Assembly (NCBI RefSeq): GCF_036632915.2
Contig: NZ_CP155552.1
Location: 434,001 to 498,000, forward strand
From: Faecalibacterium taiwanense
GTDB lineage: Bacteria; Bacillota; Clostridia; Oscillospirales; Ruminococcaceae
DNA length: 64,000 nucleotides
Reading direction: 5' to 3'
In this document: one piece after another, positions 34,506 through 42,680 of the stretch
Layout: every line of letters begins with the position of its first letter
Position numbering within the stretch: the first letter of the stretch is position 1
Translations under genes and position numbers: made by a program
The notes under the pieces: model-generated
Told to the model about the DNA's origin: nothing
What the model saw: only the letters and a program-made list of their open reading frames with translations
Databases searched by the model: none

Positions 34506-35015
34506 ATGAATCTAGGAGCCTTCATGAACCCGGAATTTCCCATTTTCAGCACCACGCTGTGCTATCTGGAACGGGACGATGCCTACCTGATGCTGCACCG
34601 CATCAAAAAGCAGGACGACTACAACCACGACAAATGGATCGGCGTGGGCGGAAAGTTTGAGCGGTTTGAAAGCCCGGAGGACTGTCTGCTGCGGGAAGTG
34701 AAGGAGGAGACCGGCCTGACGCTGAAGCGCTTCCGCGCCCGGGGTCTGCTGACCTTTATTTGGGGCAACATGACCGAGTTCATCCACCTGTACACCGCTG
34801 ATGAATGGACGGGCGAGATGGTGCAGGGCGATGCCTGCAGGGAAGGCGTGCTGGAATGGGTGCCGAAGGATAAGGCGGCTGAACTGCCCATCTGGGAGGG
34901 CGACAAAATCTTCTTCCGGCTGCTGAATGAGGAACGGCCTTATTTCTCCCTCAAGCTGGTGTATGAAGGCGACACCCTCACGCAGGCAGTGCTGGACGGG
35001 AAACGAATCGTTTGA
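34506..35015 (+). CDS. Nudix hydrolase (8-oxo-dGTPase-like)
   Basis: A 169-residue hydrolase with a full Nudix box at residues about 45-68: GGKFERFESPEDCLLREV then KEETGL, including the GX5EX7REXXEEXGX residues. It begins FPIFSTTLCYLERDDAYLML, like MutT/8-oxo-dGTP diphosphatases of Clostridia, so nucleotide-pool cleaning is probable. ATG 34506 has AAAGGAG nine bases upstream. Another in-frame ATG at 34527 would give a slightly shorter protein. It is followed by repeat copy B in inverted orientation. Confidence 0.9.
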   Translation: MNLGAFMNPEFPIFSTTLCYLERDDAYLMLHRIKKQDDYNHDKWIGVGGKFERFESPEDCLLREVKEETGLTLKRFRARGLLTFIWGNMTEFIHLYTADEWTGEMVQGDACREGVLEWVPKDKAAELPIWEGDKIFFRLLNEERPYFSLKLVYEGDTLTQAVLDGKRIV

Positions 35016-35077
35016 GCGCTTCCTGTGCAGAGCGTAGGCGTGTGGGTTGGGTTTAATGGCTTTTGAAAAATGTATCG

Positions 35078-35453
35078 CCGCTGGGTACGTTCTCTTTTGC
35101 GTGCCAAAAGAGAACCAGAAACCGCTACTTTCGAGGCGCGGGAGGCACGAACTAGGGGCTGCTCGCCCCTAGTAACCCCAAAGCAGTTGGACTCCATACA
35201 AAAAATCCAAGTCGCTGCGCTAGAGGATTTTTTGTGTTGCGCCGATTTTGAGTCGCTTACGCGACGAACCGTGCGGGCAAGCTTGTGCTCCATCTGCTGC
35301 GCGACAGCTGCAGGCTGACGGTAGCAAAAGGCTGTTCACCGCCCGGCCCCTTATCGTGAAAAGGCAACGCCGGAATGACCGCAGTCATTCCGGCGTTGCT
35401 ATATATAAAAATATTTTTCCGCTGATATTGTCAGAGCGAAGCGGAGACAATTC
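35078..35453 (-). repeat. Covarying-hairpin repeat, copy B
   Basis: About 376 bases, homologous over its length to copy A (38931-39317) in opposite orientation. Hairpins in order on the minus strand: ATTGTC/GACAAT; GCAACGCCGGAATGAC/GTCATTCCGGCGTTGC at 35364-35399; GTCGCG-TAA-GCGAC; AAAAAATCC/GGATTTTTT; ACTAGGGGC/GCCCCTAGT at 35151-35173; GTTCTCTTTTG/CAAAAGAGAAC. It fills the gap between the Nudix and EIIC genes and probably also terminates them. Confidence 0.85.
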
Positions 35454-35459
35454 TAAAAA

Positions 35460-36518
35460 TCAGTTCAGCTTCAGATCGCCCTCTTTGATCCAGCCCAGCT
35501 TGCGCTCGATCTCGCAGAAGATCACGCTCAGCACGGCGGGCAGAACAAAGCACAGCAGCACCATGGCAGCCCAGTCCATCGGGGTGATGGCGGCTTTGGT
35601 ACCGGCGGCAATGTCGCTGACCCAGCCGGTGTACACGCCGATCTGGCCCACCAGACCGCAGGTGCCCATGCCGGAAGAGACAGCGGCACCGTTCATCTCA
35701 AAGTGGAACACACAGGTGGCCAGCGGGCCGGTGATGGCACTGGCCAGTGTGGGCGCGATCCAGATACGGGGGTTCTTGACGATGTTGCCCATCTGCAGCA
35801 TGCTGGTGCCAAGGCCCTGACTGACCAGACCGCCCACACCGTTCTCCTTGTAGCTCATCACGGCAAAGCCGATCATCTGGGCGCAGCAGCCTGCTACGGC
35901 GGCACCGCCGGCAAGGCCGGTCAGACCCAGCGCGGCGCAGATGGCGGCAGAGGAAATGGGCAGGGTCAGCGCCACGCCCACAATGACGGATACCAGAATG
36001 CCCATGACCAGCGGAGCCTGTTCGGTGGCCCACATGATCAGGGTGCCCACCTGACTTGCGGCAGCGCCAATGGGTGCGGCGATCAGCATGGAAAGGCCCA
36101 CGCCGGAAAAAATGGTCACCAGCGGGGTCACGAGGATGTCCACGCGGGTCTCCTTGCTCACGGCCTTGCCCAGCTCGGAAGCTACGATGGCAATGATGAG
36201 CACGGCCAGCGGGCCGCCTGCGCCGCCCAGAGCATTGGCCGAGTAGCCTACGGTGATCAGGCTGAACAGCACCAGCGGCGGGCAGTGCAGCGCCCAGCCA
36301 ATGGCGCAGGCCATGGCCGGGCCGCTCATGGCCGTGGCGTAACCGCCAAGGTCTACCAGCACGTCAAGGCCGGTCTGCTGGCCCAGCGTCTTGATGATGG
36401 TGCCGATCAGCAGGCTGGCAAACAGGCCCTGCGCCATGGCACCCAGCGCTTCAATGAGATAGCGCTGCGGGGTGATGACGATATCCTTGCGTTTTAAGAA
36501 ATCTTTCACATTTGACAT
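35460..36518 (-). CDS. PTS EIIC-type permease (EIIC_2 family)
   Basis: A 352-residue membrane protein with about ten hydrophobic segments and the family pattern GGYATAMSGPAMACAIGWAL, SANALGGAGGPLAVL and MNGAAVSSGMGTCGLVG. It matches the stand-alone EIIC_2 group of Firmicutes in length and motifs. There are no EIIA or EIIB domains and none encoded next to it; the sugar is unknown and the protein may work as a permease using PTS proteins from elsewhere. Upstream it has a promoter with direct repeats (36567-36605). Confidence 0.85.
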   Translation of the reverse strand: MSNVKDFLKRKDIVITPQRYLIEALGAMAQGLFASLLIGTIIKTLGQQTGLDVLVDLGGYATAMSGPAMACAIGWALHCPPLVLFSLITVGYSANALGGAGGPLAVLIIAIVASELGKAVSKETRVDILVTPLVTIFSGVGLSMLIAAPIGAAASQVGTLIMWATEQAPLVMGILVSVIVGVALTLPISSAAICAALGLTGLAGGAAVAGCCAQMIGFAVMSYKENGVGGLVSQGLGTSMLQMGNIVKNPRIWIAPTLASAITGPLATCVFHFEMNGAAVSSGMGTCGLVGQIGVYTGWVSDIAAGTKAAITPMDWAAMVLLCFVLPAVLSVIFCEIERKLGWIKEGDLKLN

Positions 36519-36566
36519 GAGAAACTGCCTTTCTGTTTCAAGATGGTGGATTCAATGCAAAAACTG

Positions 36567-36605
36567 CATGTCAAGTATAATACCATACACATGTCAAGAC
36601 AACAA
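36567..36605 (-). promoter_or_regulatory. Promoter region of the EIIC gene with direct repeats
   Basis: Minus-strand TTGTTG (36600-36605), 17-base spacer, TATTAT (36577-36582). The nine bases CATGTCAAG (plus strand) occur twice, 22 bases apart, flanking this -10; two helical turns of spacing suits a dimeric or side-by-side regulator. Confidence 0.55.
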
Positions 36606-36747
36606 GACAAAATGCTGTTTTTGCTGGAAATATCTGCAATTTTTGGCTTTGTGCAATGTTTTTGCGGGCTGAGACGTATCTATTTTGGAGCATTTTCTGA
36701 TACCGGGGCGGCAGCTTTTCGGAGCTGCGCTTTGCAGTGTGCGGCAA

Positions 36748-36777
36748 TTGACGGGGGCTTGCCCGCGGGTGTATACT
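36748..36777 (+). promoter_or_regulatory. Promoter of the GH25 lysozyme gene
   Basis: TTGACG at 36748-36753, 18-base spacer and TATACT at 36772-36777. The rest of the 342-base divergent gap (36519-36860) is AT-rich with no other gene seen. Confidence 0.75.
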
Positions 36778-36860
36778 GAAAGAGTATTGAGAAGATGAAA
36801 CGCTGCCCTTTTTGTGAAGGGCGGCATCCCGATAAAAATGCATGAGGTTTGGAGCACAGC

Positions 36861-38057
36861 ATGAAAAAAACGTTCTGGAATAAACTGACTGCCCGCGGCA
36901 CCCGCGGCAAAACGCGGTGCGCAGCGGCAGTTCTGGCATTGGCAATGACCTTTTCAATGGGCGCACCGCTGGCACTGGCTGCACAGCCGGAAGAAAGTAC
37001 CGCGGCAGTGACCGAGACTATTTCTGCACAGCAGGAAACGGCAATGCCCACCCTGCAGACGGAGACCCCGGAGCTTGCTGCACAGGACCCGGAAGCGCCG
37101 CCTGTACAGGCCACTGAAGCGGAGGAGAACAGCACGAACCAGCACACGCCGGAAAACAGCGTGGTGCTGACACCGGAAGAGATCCGTGCCGCGCTGGATG
37201 CCGGTGCCATGGATGCCGCCGAGGCCCAGTGCATCGACCTGAGCGATGAGAACGGATTTTTCAGCTGGCTGCTCAATTTCCTGTTCGGCTGGCTGGGCAA
37301 GAGCGATACGGAGCCGGTCTATTCCGGCTGGCGCACCTCCGGCGGCAAGACCTACTACTACAGCCAGACCACCAACAAGCCGGTGACCGGCATCCAGTGC
37401 ATCGACAATAAACTCTATTACTTCAATGCGGACGGTGTGCTGGAAAATGGCAAGACCTTTGGTGTGGATGTTTCCAAGTATCAGAAGAACATCGACTGGA
37501 ACCAGATCAAAAAGGCAGGCGTGAGCTTTGTGATCGTCCGCATCGGCTACCGCGGCTATGGTGCTTCCGGCACGCTGGTGCTGGACCCCATGTTCGAGGA
37601 GCATTTCACCAATGTGAAGAATGCGGGCCTGAAGGTGGGTGTGTATTTCTTCAGTCAGGCCACCACCGAGGAGGAAGCCAAGGAGGAAGCCTTTGCCTGC
37701 GCCTATGTACTGAACGGACGCAAGCTGGATTACCCCATCTTCTTTGACACCGAAGCATCCGGCGCTTCCAATGGTTCCGGCCGCGCCGACGGTCTGGGTA
37801 TGGAGGACCGCACCAAGTGCGCCATCGCCTTCTGTGAGGAGGTCAAGGCACAGGGCTACAAACCCGGTGTGTATGCTTCTACCCTGTGGTACCGCAAGCG
37901 TGTCAATCTGAACAGCCTGAAAAAATATACCATCTGGAACGCGCATTATGGTGTTGCCAGCAGCCCCATCGACTGCGCCCTGTGGCAGGGCACCTGCACG
38001 GCACGCCTGCCCGGCTATAAGGGCGATATGGACGTGAACATCAGCTACATCGGATAA
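36861..38057 (+). CDS. Secreted GH25 lysozyme with cell-wall-binding repeat
   Basis: A 398-residue exported muramidase. A signal peptide (residues about 1-41, hydrophobic AAAVLALAMTFSMG before ALA) is followed by a Glu/Thr/Pro-rich low-complexity linker, a hydrophobic FFSWLLNFLFGWLG segment, a choline-binding-type repeat (GKTYYYSQTTNKPVTGIQ, LYYFNADGVLENG), and the GH25 domain from FGVDVSKYQKNIDW to the end. Catalytic acidic residues are in DVSKYQ and FFDTEASG. It cleaves peptidoglycan outside the cell. Start ATG 36861 was chosen over an in-frame TTG 12 bases earlier. Confidence 0.92.
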   Translation: MKKTFWNKLTARGTRGKTRCAAAVLALAMTFSMGAPLALAAQPEESTAAVTETISAQQETAMPTLQTETPELAAQDPEAPPVQATEAEENSTNQHTPENSVVLTPEEIRAALDAGAMDAAEAQCIDLSDENGFFSWLLNFLFGWLGKSDTEPVYSGWRTSGGKTYYYSQTTNKPVTGIQCIDNKLYYFNADGVLENGKTFGVDVSKYQKNIDWNQIKKAGVSFVIVRIGYRGYGASGTLVLDPMFEEHFTNVKNAGLKVGVYFFSQATTEEEAKEEAFACAYVLNGRKLDYPIFFDTEASGASNGSGRADGLGMEDRTKCAIAFCEEVKAQGYKPGVYASTLWYRKRVNLNSLKKYTIWNAHYGVASSPIDCALWQGTCTARLPGYKGDMDVNISYIG

Positions 38058-38071
38058 GTGAGGAAACTGCA

Positions 38072-38914
38072 ATGGACCGCATTCGCCTGATCGCATCGGA
38101 CATGGACGCGACCCTTCTGGACGAGTACAGCCAGCTGCCGCCAAAGTTTACCGAGACCATCCGTGCACTGGCCGGGCAGGGCATCTTGTTTGCCGCCGCC
38201 AGCGGGCGGCCTCTGTACACACTGGAAACGATGTTCCCGGATCTGCTGGAGGAGATCATTCTCATTGGCGACAACGGCGGCGCTGCCCGCTGGAAGGGGA
38301 AAGAACTGTTTGTGTCCGAAATGCCTGCCGAGGGCTGGCGGCAGCTGGCCCGCAGCACAAAGCAGGCCGGAGATGTGGGCCTTTTGTGCGGACTGCAGGC
38401 AGCCTACGCGGAAAAGCAGGACGAGAAATACGATAAAGTTTTTAAGAATTTTTATACCCGGGTGGAATACGTGGATGATCTGACTGCGGTGGAAGCAGCG
38501 GCGGATAAGTTTACCGTCTATCTGCCCAACGACGACTCGCAGAAAGCCTTCGACCGGATCTACGGCGCATTCCACACCGGAAATGGCGGTGCATTCTCGG
38601 TGGCAGTGGCAGGCAGAAACTGGGTGGACGTGATGAACCCAGGTGTGCACAAGGGTGCAGCACTGGCAAAGGTGGGTGCACTGCTGAGCATTCCGGCCGA
38701 CAGCATGATGGCCTTTGGTGACACCTACAACGATGCCGAGATGCTCACCACCGCGAAGTACGGCTTTTTGATGGAGAACGGCAGCGGACCGCTGCGGGCG
38801 CAGGTGCCGTTTCTGGCACCGTCCCACCGGGAATACGGCGTGATGCAGGTGCTGAAACAGGTGCTCCGCCAGAACGGCGAAGTCTCGCCGGAGGATTTTG
38901 TGAAGGCGCATTAA
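38072..38914 (+). CDS. HAD superfamily Cof-type phosphatase
   Basis: A 280-residue HAD subclass IIB hydrolase. Motif I reads ASDMDATLLDE, where the common Gly of DGT is Ala; motif II ASGRPLYTLE; Lys in HKGAAL near residue 190; motif IV FGDTYNDAEML. These enzymes dephosphorylate sugar phosphates or cofactors such as FMN and PLP. It is 14 bases after the lysozyme gene, so the two are cotranscribed, although no functional link is obvious. Confidence 0.92.
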   Translation: MDRIRLIASDMDATLLDEYSQLPPKFTETIRALAGQGILFAAASGRPLYTLETMFPDLLEEIILIGDNGGAARWKGKELFVSEMPAEGWRQLARSTKQAGDVGLLCGLQAAYAEKQDEKYDKVFKNFYTRVEYVDDLTAVEAAADKFTVYLPNDDSQKAFDRIYGAFHTGNGGAFSVAVAGRNWVDVMNPGVHKGAALAKVGALLSIPADSMMAFGDTYNDAEMLTTAKYGFLMENGSGPLRAQVPFLAPSHREYGVMQVLKQVLRQNGEVSPEDFVKAH

Positions 38915-38930
38915 AGCGGGAGAGACGATT

Positions 38931-39317
38931 TGGAATGCTCTCCGCTTCGCTCTGAGCATAAATAGCGGAAATAGTATTTTTATTTGCAACTCCGAAACGG
39001 CTGCGGCCGTTTCGGAGTTGCTTTTTCACAGGGAGGGTCGTAACGGCAAACGGCATTTGCTGATGCTGGCTCCCTGCGGGAGCATTCACGTCAGCATGAA
39101 AACATGCTGTTGCCATTACGTTTCGTCGCGCAAGCGACTTCAAATCGGCGCAACACAAAAAATCCTTTAGCGGAGCGACTTGGATTTTTTGTATGGAGCC
39201 CAACTGCTTTGGGATTATTAAGGGCGAGCAGCCCTTAATTCGTGCCTCCCGCGCCTCGAAAGTAGCGGGTGCTTTTCTGGTTCTCTTTTGGCACGCAAAA
39301 GAGAACGTACCCGGCGG
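38931..39317 (+). repeat. Covarying-hairpin repeat, copy A
   Basis: About 387 bases filling most of the 555-base gap 38915-39470. Hairpins: ATGCTC/GAGCAT; GCAACTCCGAAACGG/CCGTTTCGGAGTTGC (38986-39021); CTCCC/GGGAG and CATG palindromes; GTCGC-GCAA-GCGAC; AAAAAATCC/GGATTTTTT; ATTAAGGGC/GCCCTTAAT (39217-39239); GTTCTCTTTTG/CAAAAGAGAAC. Apart from the variable stems the sequence is closely alike to copy B. The remaining bases 39318-39470 hold only the next gene's leader. Confidence 0.85.
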
Positions 39318-39470
39318 AGAAGAATTTTGTAAAAGCCATCCGGCCTGCCCCACACGGCCGCGCTCTGCACGGGAAGAATCATACGGCGGGCATTTTAAAT
39401 CGTCATAACCTGCCCGAACTCTGAATAAATTGTTCTCAGAGCAATAAACAGGCTGGGGAGGCATGGGGAT

Positions 39471-40193
39471 ATGTTTGTAGTCACGTTGAGCAAAACGAGC
39501 CTGAAAAAACTGGGTCTGGGTGCCATGTGCTGCGCACTGGTGGTGGGCAGTGCTCTGCTGGGCCGGTTCATCAGCAACCGCACCGTTGCGGTCTCGGCGG
39601 CGGTGAACAAAATTGAGAGTGCACAGGACATCCAGACATGGTTCACCGGCTACGGTCTGGATGTGGACGGCGCATCCATCACGGCAGACAAGGTCAAGAT
39701 CCCCCGCAAGTGGGATGACAGCTTTTCGGCCTTCAACGGGGTGGTGCAGCAGAGCGGCATGGACCTTGCACGCTACAAGGGCAAGACCGTGGAAAAATGG
39801 ACGGCGCTGATCCCGGCGGCAAGCAGCGGCGAGACCAGCCGCTACGGCGTGCTGTTGGTGTACCGCAAAAAGGCCGTGGGAGCTTACCTGCTGGAACGGC
39901 CCTCCGGCGTTGTGGTGGGCCTGAAAGACATGCAGGCCGCCATGGCGGAAGCTGAGGCAAAGCAGACTTCCGGCGAGGACTACGAGGGCGACTGGGGTGA
40001 GCGCCACGACGAAGAGCTGACCGGCAGCGAACCGGCACAGCAGACCTCCGGCGAGGACTACAGCGGCGATTGGGGCGAACGCCATGACGAGGAATTGACC
40101 GTCCAGCAGACCTCCGGTGAGCCGGATGCCGTGCCGCAGGCTGTGCCTTATACGGAACTGCCGCTGGATGCCGAGGGATATCCGGTGGAATAA
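39471..40193 (+). CDS. DUF4830-like membrane-anchored protein with tandem repeats
   Basis: A 240-residue protein with one N-terminal transmembrane segment (residues about 13-32, GLGAMCCALVVGSALLG), a compact extracytoplasmic domain of about 120 residues like DUF4830 (IQTWFTGYGLDVD, KIPRKWDDSFSAFNGV, YGVLLVYRKKAVGAYLLE), then an acidic tail with a repeat: QTSGEDYEGDWGERHDEELT at about 163-183 and QTSGEDYSGDWGERHDEELT at about 189-209, with a third partial QTSGEPD. The family is uncharacterised. It stands alone upstream of ptsH. Confidence 0.72.
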   Translation: MFVVTLSKTSLKKLGLGAMCCALVVGSALLGRFISNRTVAVSAAVNKIESAQDIQTWFTGYGLDVDGASITADKVKIPRKWDDSFSAFNGVVQQSGMDLARYKGKTVEKWTALIPAASSGETSRYGVLLVYRKKAVGAYLLERPSGVVVGLKDMQAAMAEAEAKQTSGEDYEGDWGERHDEELTGSEPAQQTSGEDYSGDWGERHDEELTVQQTSGEPDAVPQAVPYTELPLDAEGYPVE

Positions 40194-40379
40194 GCACCGG
40201 AACGACCTGCCAAAGCCGGAAACGACCGGGAACAGCTTCGGGTTTTGATGCAAAACCAGGTCGCAATTTGCCTAAAATTTGCGCACAAGCAGAAGAAAAA
40301 GTGAAATGCGTGCATTTTTGTCACATTTGTATGTTCAATTGTACCAAAATATTGCATAAAAAATTAGCAATATGAAATG

Positions 40380-40408
40380 GTGAAAAATTACCGGCAAGGG
40401 TTTATAAT
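40380..40408 (+). promoter_or_regulatory. Promoter of ptsH
   Basis: TATAAT at 40403-40408 with a weak -35 GTGAAA at 40380-40385 and 17-base spacer. The gap 40194-40492 is AT-rich and holds the inverted repeat ATTGC/GCAAT around 40351-40372; no other gene is seen. Confidence 0.65.
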
Positions 40409-40492
40409 AGATGTATCAACCGTGCCGCGGCTCGGCCGCGTCTGGTGCAAGTGCAGAAGCGCCGCACGGGATCAAGTAAGGAGAAAATGATT

Positions 40493-40750
40493 ATGAAGGA
40501 ATTCCAGTATACCGTTAAGGATGCATGCGGCATCCACGCTCGTCCCGCCGGCCTGCTCGTCAAGACCGTCAAGGGCTTTGCCAGCAGCGCTACCCTGGAA
40601 AAGGACGGCAAGAGCTGCGATATGCGCAAGCTGATGGCTCTGATGGGCATGGGCGTCAAGCAGGGTGAGACCGTTACCGTCAAGGTCGAGGGCGACGACG
40701 AGGAAGCTGCAGCAGCAGCCATCCAGAAGTTCCTGACCGAGAACGTCTGA
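40493..40750 (+). CDS. ptsH: Phosphocarrier protein HPr with Lys at position 46
   Basis: An 85-residue HPr that passes phosphate from enzyme I to sugar permeases. His15 lies in GIHARPAG, the correct position and context. In the region that normally holds the HPr-kinase site Ser46, the aligned residues read CDMRKLMALMGMGV, so position 46 is Lys. ATG 40493 is chosen because AAGGAG is at proper distance; ATG 40487 is too close. The gene is 106 bases upstream of ptsI, with a terminator-like hairpin between. Confidence 0.92.
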   Translation: MKEFQYTVKDACGIHARPAGLLVKTVKGFASSATLEKDGKSCDMRKLMALMGMGVKQGETVTVKVEGDDEEAAAAAIQKFLTENV

Positions 40751-40772
40751 TTCCGCAGTTAAGATGAGGAAG

Positions 40773-40804
40773 GCCCTCGCGGGTGAGCTGCGGGGGCTTT
40801 TTTT
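40773..40804 (+). terminator. Attenuator-like hairpin between ptsH and ptsI
   Basis: GCCCTCGC and GCGGGGGC pair (one G-T), followed by seven T. It would reduce ptsI relative to ptsH transcription. Confidence 0.75.
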
Positions 40805-40856
40805 GGACTGTCGGAGCAGTGCGGCCCCGGCACAGATGAAGAAGGAGTAGTGTGCA

Positions 40857-42497
40857 ATGCAGGTAGGCACCGGTAAGAGCGTCCTGAATGGCATCGCCAT
40901 CGGCAAGCTCAAGATCTACAAGAAAAAGGATACTGCTATTTCCACCGCCCCTGTGGCAGATACTGCCGCAGAACTGGAGTGTTTTGAAGCTGCCCGCCAG
41001 AAGGCCATTGAGCAGCAGACCGCCCTGTACGAAAAGGCACTGGCAGAAGCCGGCGAGGACATCGCCGAGGTGTTCAACATCCACGCCATGATGCTGGATG
41101 ACGACGACTTTGTGGACGCCATCAAGGAGATCATCAACAGCCAGAAAAAGTGTGCCGAGTACGCCGTCAAGACGGCAGGCAACAATCAGGCTGCGGTGTT
41201 CGCCGCCATGGACGACCCGTATCTGCAGGCCCGCAGCGCCGATGTGCTGGACATTGCGCAGGCCATGCTGGACATTCTGCAGGGGGTGGACAACGCCAGC
41301 CTGCAGGGCACCGAGCCCAGCATTCTGGTCGCGGAGGATCTGGCCCCGTCTGAGACCGTCCGCATGGATAAGAGCCTGCTGCTGGGCTTTATCACCCGTG
41401 AGGGCAGCTCCAACAGCCACACCGCCATTCTGGCCCGCAGCATGAACATCCCTGCCCTGATCCAGTGCAAGGATATTCAGGACGACTGGGACGGCAAGAT
41501 GGCGGTCATCGATGGCTACAACGCCTGCGTTTACGTTGAACCCACCCCCGACCTGCTCAAGAGCCTGAAGAAGCGCCAGCAGGAAGATCAGAAGAAGCAG
41601 GCCCTGCTGCAGGAGCTGAAGGGCAAGCCCAACACCACGCTGGACGGCAAGACCATCAATGTCTTTGCCAACATCGGCGGCATGAGCGATGTGGGTGCTG
41701 TGCAGCAGAACGATGCCGGCGGCGTAGGCCTGTTCCGCACTGAGTTCGTCTACCTGAACTGCAAGGACTTCCCCACCGAGGACTACCAGTTCGAGGCCTA
41801 CAAGCAGGTGGTGGAGAGTCTGGCTCCCCGCAAGGTGGTCGTCCGCACCTGTGACATCGGTGCCGATAAGACCGTCGATTACATGAAGCTGGATCACGAG
41901 GAGAACCCCGCTCTGGGCTACCGCGCCATCCGCATCTGCCTGACCCGCAGGGACTTCTTCAAGACTCAGCTGCGCGCTCTGCTGCGTGCTTCTGCCTACG
42001 GCAACATGAGCATCATGTTCCCCATGATCACCAGCCTGCGGGAGCTGCAGGATGCCAAGGCTGTTCTGGAAGAGTGCCGCGCAGAACTGACCGCCGAGGG
42101 CGTGAAGATGGGCCAGAACATCGAGGTAGGCACCATGATCGAGACCCCCGCCGCTGTGCTGATCGCGGACGAGCTGGCTGCCGAGTGCGACTTCTTCTCC
42201 ATCGGCACCAACGACCTGACCCAGTACACCTGTGCGCTGGACCGCCAGAATGCAAAGCTGGAGCCGTTCTTCAACCCGCACCATCCCGCTGTGCTGCGCG
42301 CCATCAAGATGACCATTGAGGCGGGCCACCGCCACGGCATCTGGGTGGGCATCTGCGGTGAGCTGGGCGCTGACACCGCCCTCACCGAGACCTTCCTGCG
42401 CATGGGCGTGGACGAGCTGTCCATGAATGCCAAGAGCATCCTGCCGGTGCGCAAGATCATCCGCAGCGTGGACCTGAGCAAGCCTTCTGAAAAGTAA
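40857..42497 (+). CDS. ptsI: PTS enzyme I
   Basis: A 546-residue phosphoenolpyruvate-protein phosphotransferase, slightly shorter than typical (about 570). The phosphorylated His is in GSSNSHTAILAR near residue 188; the PEP-binding barrel carries GLFRTEFVYL, GYRAIRICLTRRDFF, FFSIGTNDLTQYTCALDR and the catalytic Cys in GICGELG. It takes phosphate from PEP and gives it to HPr, feeding sugar uptake in the cytoplasm. Only one full sugar permease candidate (35460-36518) is in the window. Confidence 0.95.
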   Translation: MQVGTGKSVLNGIAIGKLKIYKKKDTAISTAPVADTAAELECFEAARQKAIEQQTALYEKALAEAGEDIAEVFNIHAMMLDDDDFVDAIKEIINSQKKCAEYAVKTAGNNQAAVFAAMDDPYLQARSADVLDIAQAMLDILQGVDNASLQGTEPSILVAEDLAPSETVRMDKSLLLGFITREGSSNSHTAILARSMNIPALIQCKDIQDDWDGKMAVIDGYNACVYVEPTPDLLKSLKKRQQEDQKKQALLQELKGKPNTTLDGKTINVFANIGGMSDVGAVQQNDAGGVGLFRTEFVYLNCKDFPTEDYQFEAYKQVVESLAPRKVVVRTCDIGADKTVDYMKLDHEENPALGYRAIRICLTRRDFFKTQLRALLRASAYGNMSIMFPMITSLRELQDAKAVLEECRAELTAEGVKMGQNIEVGTMIETPAAVLIADELAAECDFFSIGTNDLTQYTCALDRQNAKLEPFFNPHHPAVLRAIKMTIEAGHRHGIWVGICGELGADTALTETFLRMGVDELSMNAKSILPVRKIIRSVDLSKPSEK

Positions 42498-42535
42498 TTC
42501 ATCCGAGAATCCCGGTTTACCGTTCCCATAAAGCT

Positions 42536-42570
42536 CCCCGGCAGGGCACCCCGCTCTGCCGGGGTCTTTC
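42536..42570 (+). terminator. Terminator after ptsI
   Basis: Stem CCCCGGCAG / CTGCCGGGG with loop GGCACCCCGCT, followed by TCTTTC. Confidence 0.85.
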
Positions 42571-42599
42571 TATACCGGGCAAAAGTTTTCGGAAAATAC

Positions 42600-42628
42600 T
42601 TTAAAACGATAAAGCGAAATGCTATACT
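42600..42628 (+). promoter_or_regulatory. Promoter of the CDF transporter gene
   Basis: TTTAAA at 42600-42605, 17-base spacer, TATACT at 42623-42628. Confidence 0.65.
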
Positions 42629-42680
42629 ATAAGCGATGACAGGGTATGCAGGTGTCCAGCGCTGCCCATGGAGGACCGTT

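Noticed and set aside
35070..35318. Frame with peptide TFEAREARTRGCSPLVTPKQ, also found in the other repeat copy
   Set aside because: The similar peptide in copies A and B comes from homologous noncoding repeats; stems carry both-arm changes, so RNA structure, not protein, explains it.
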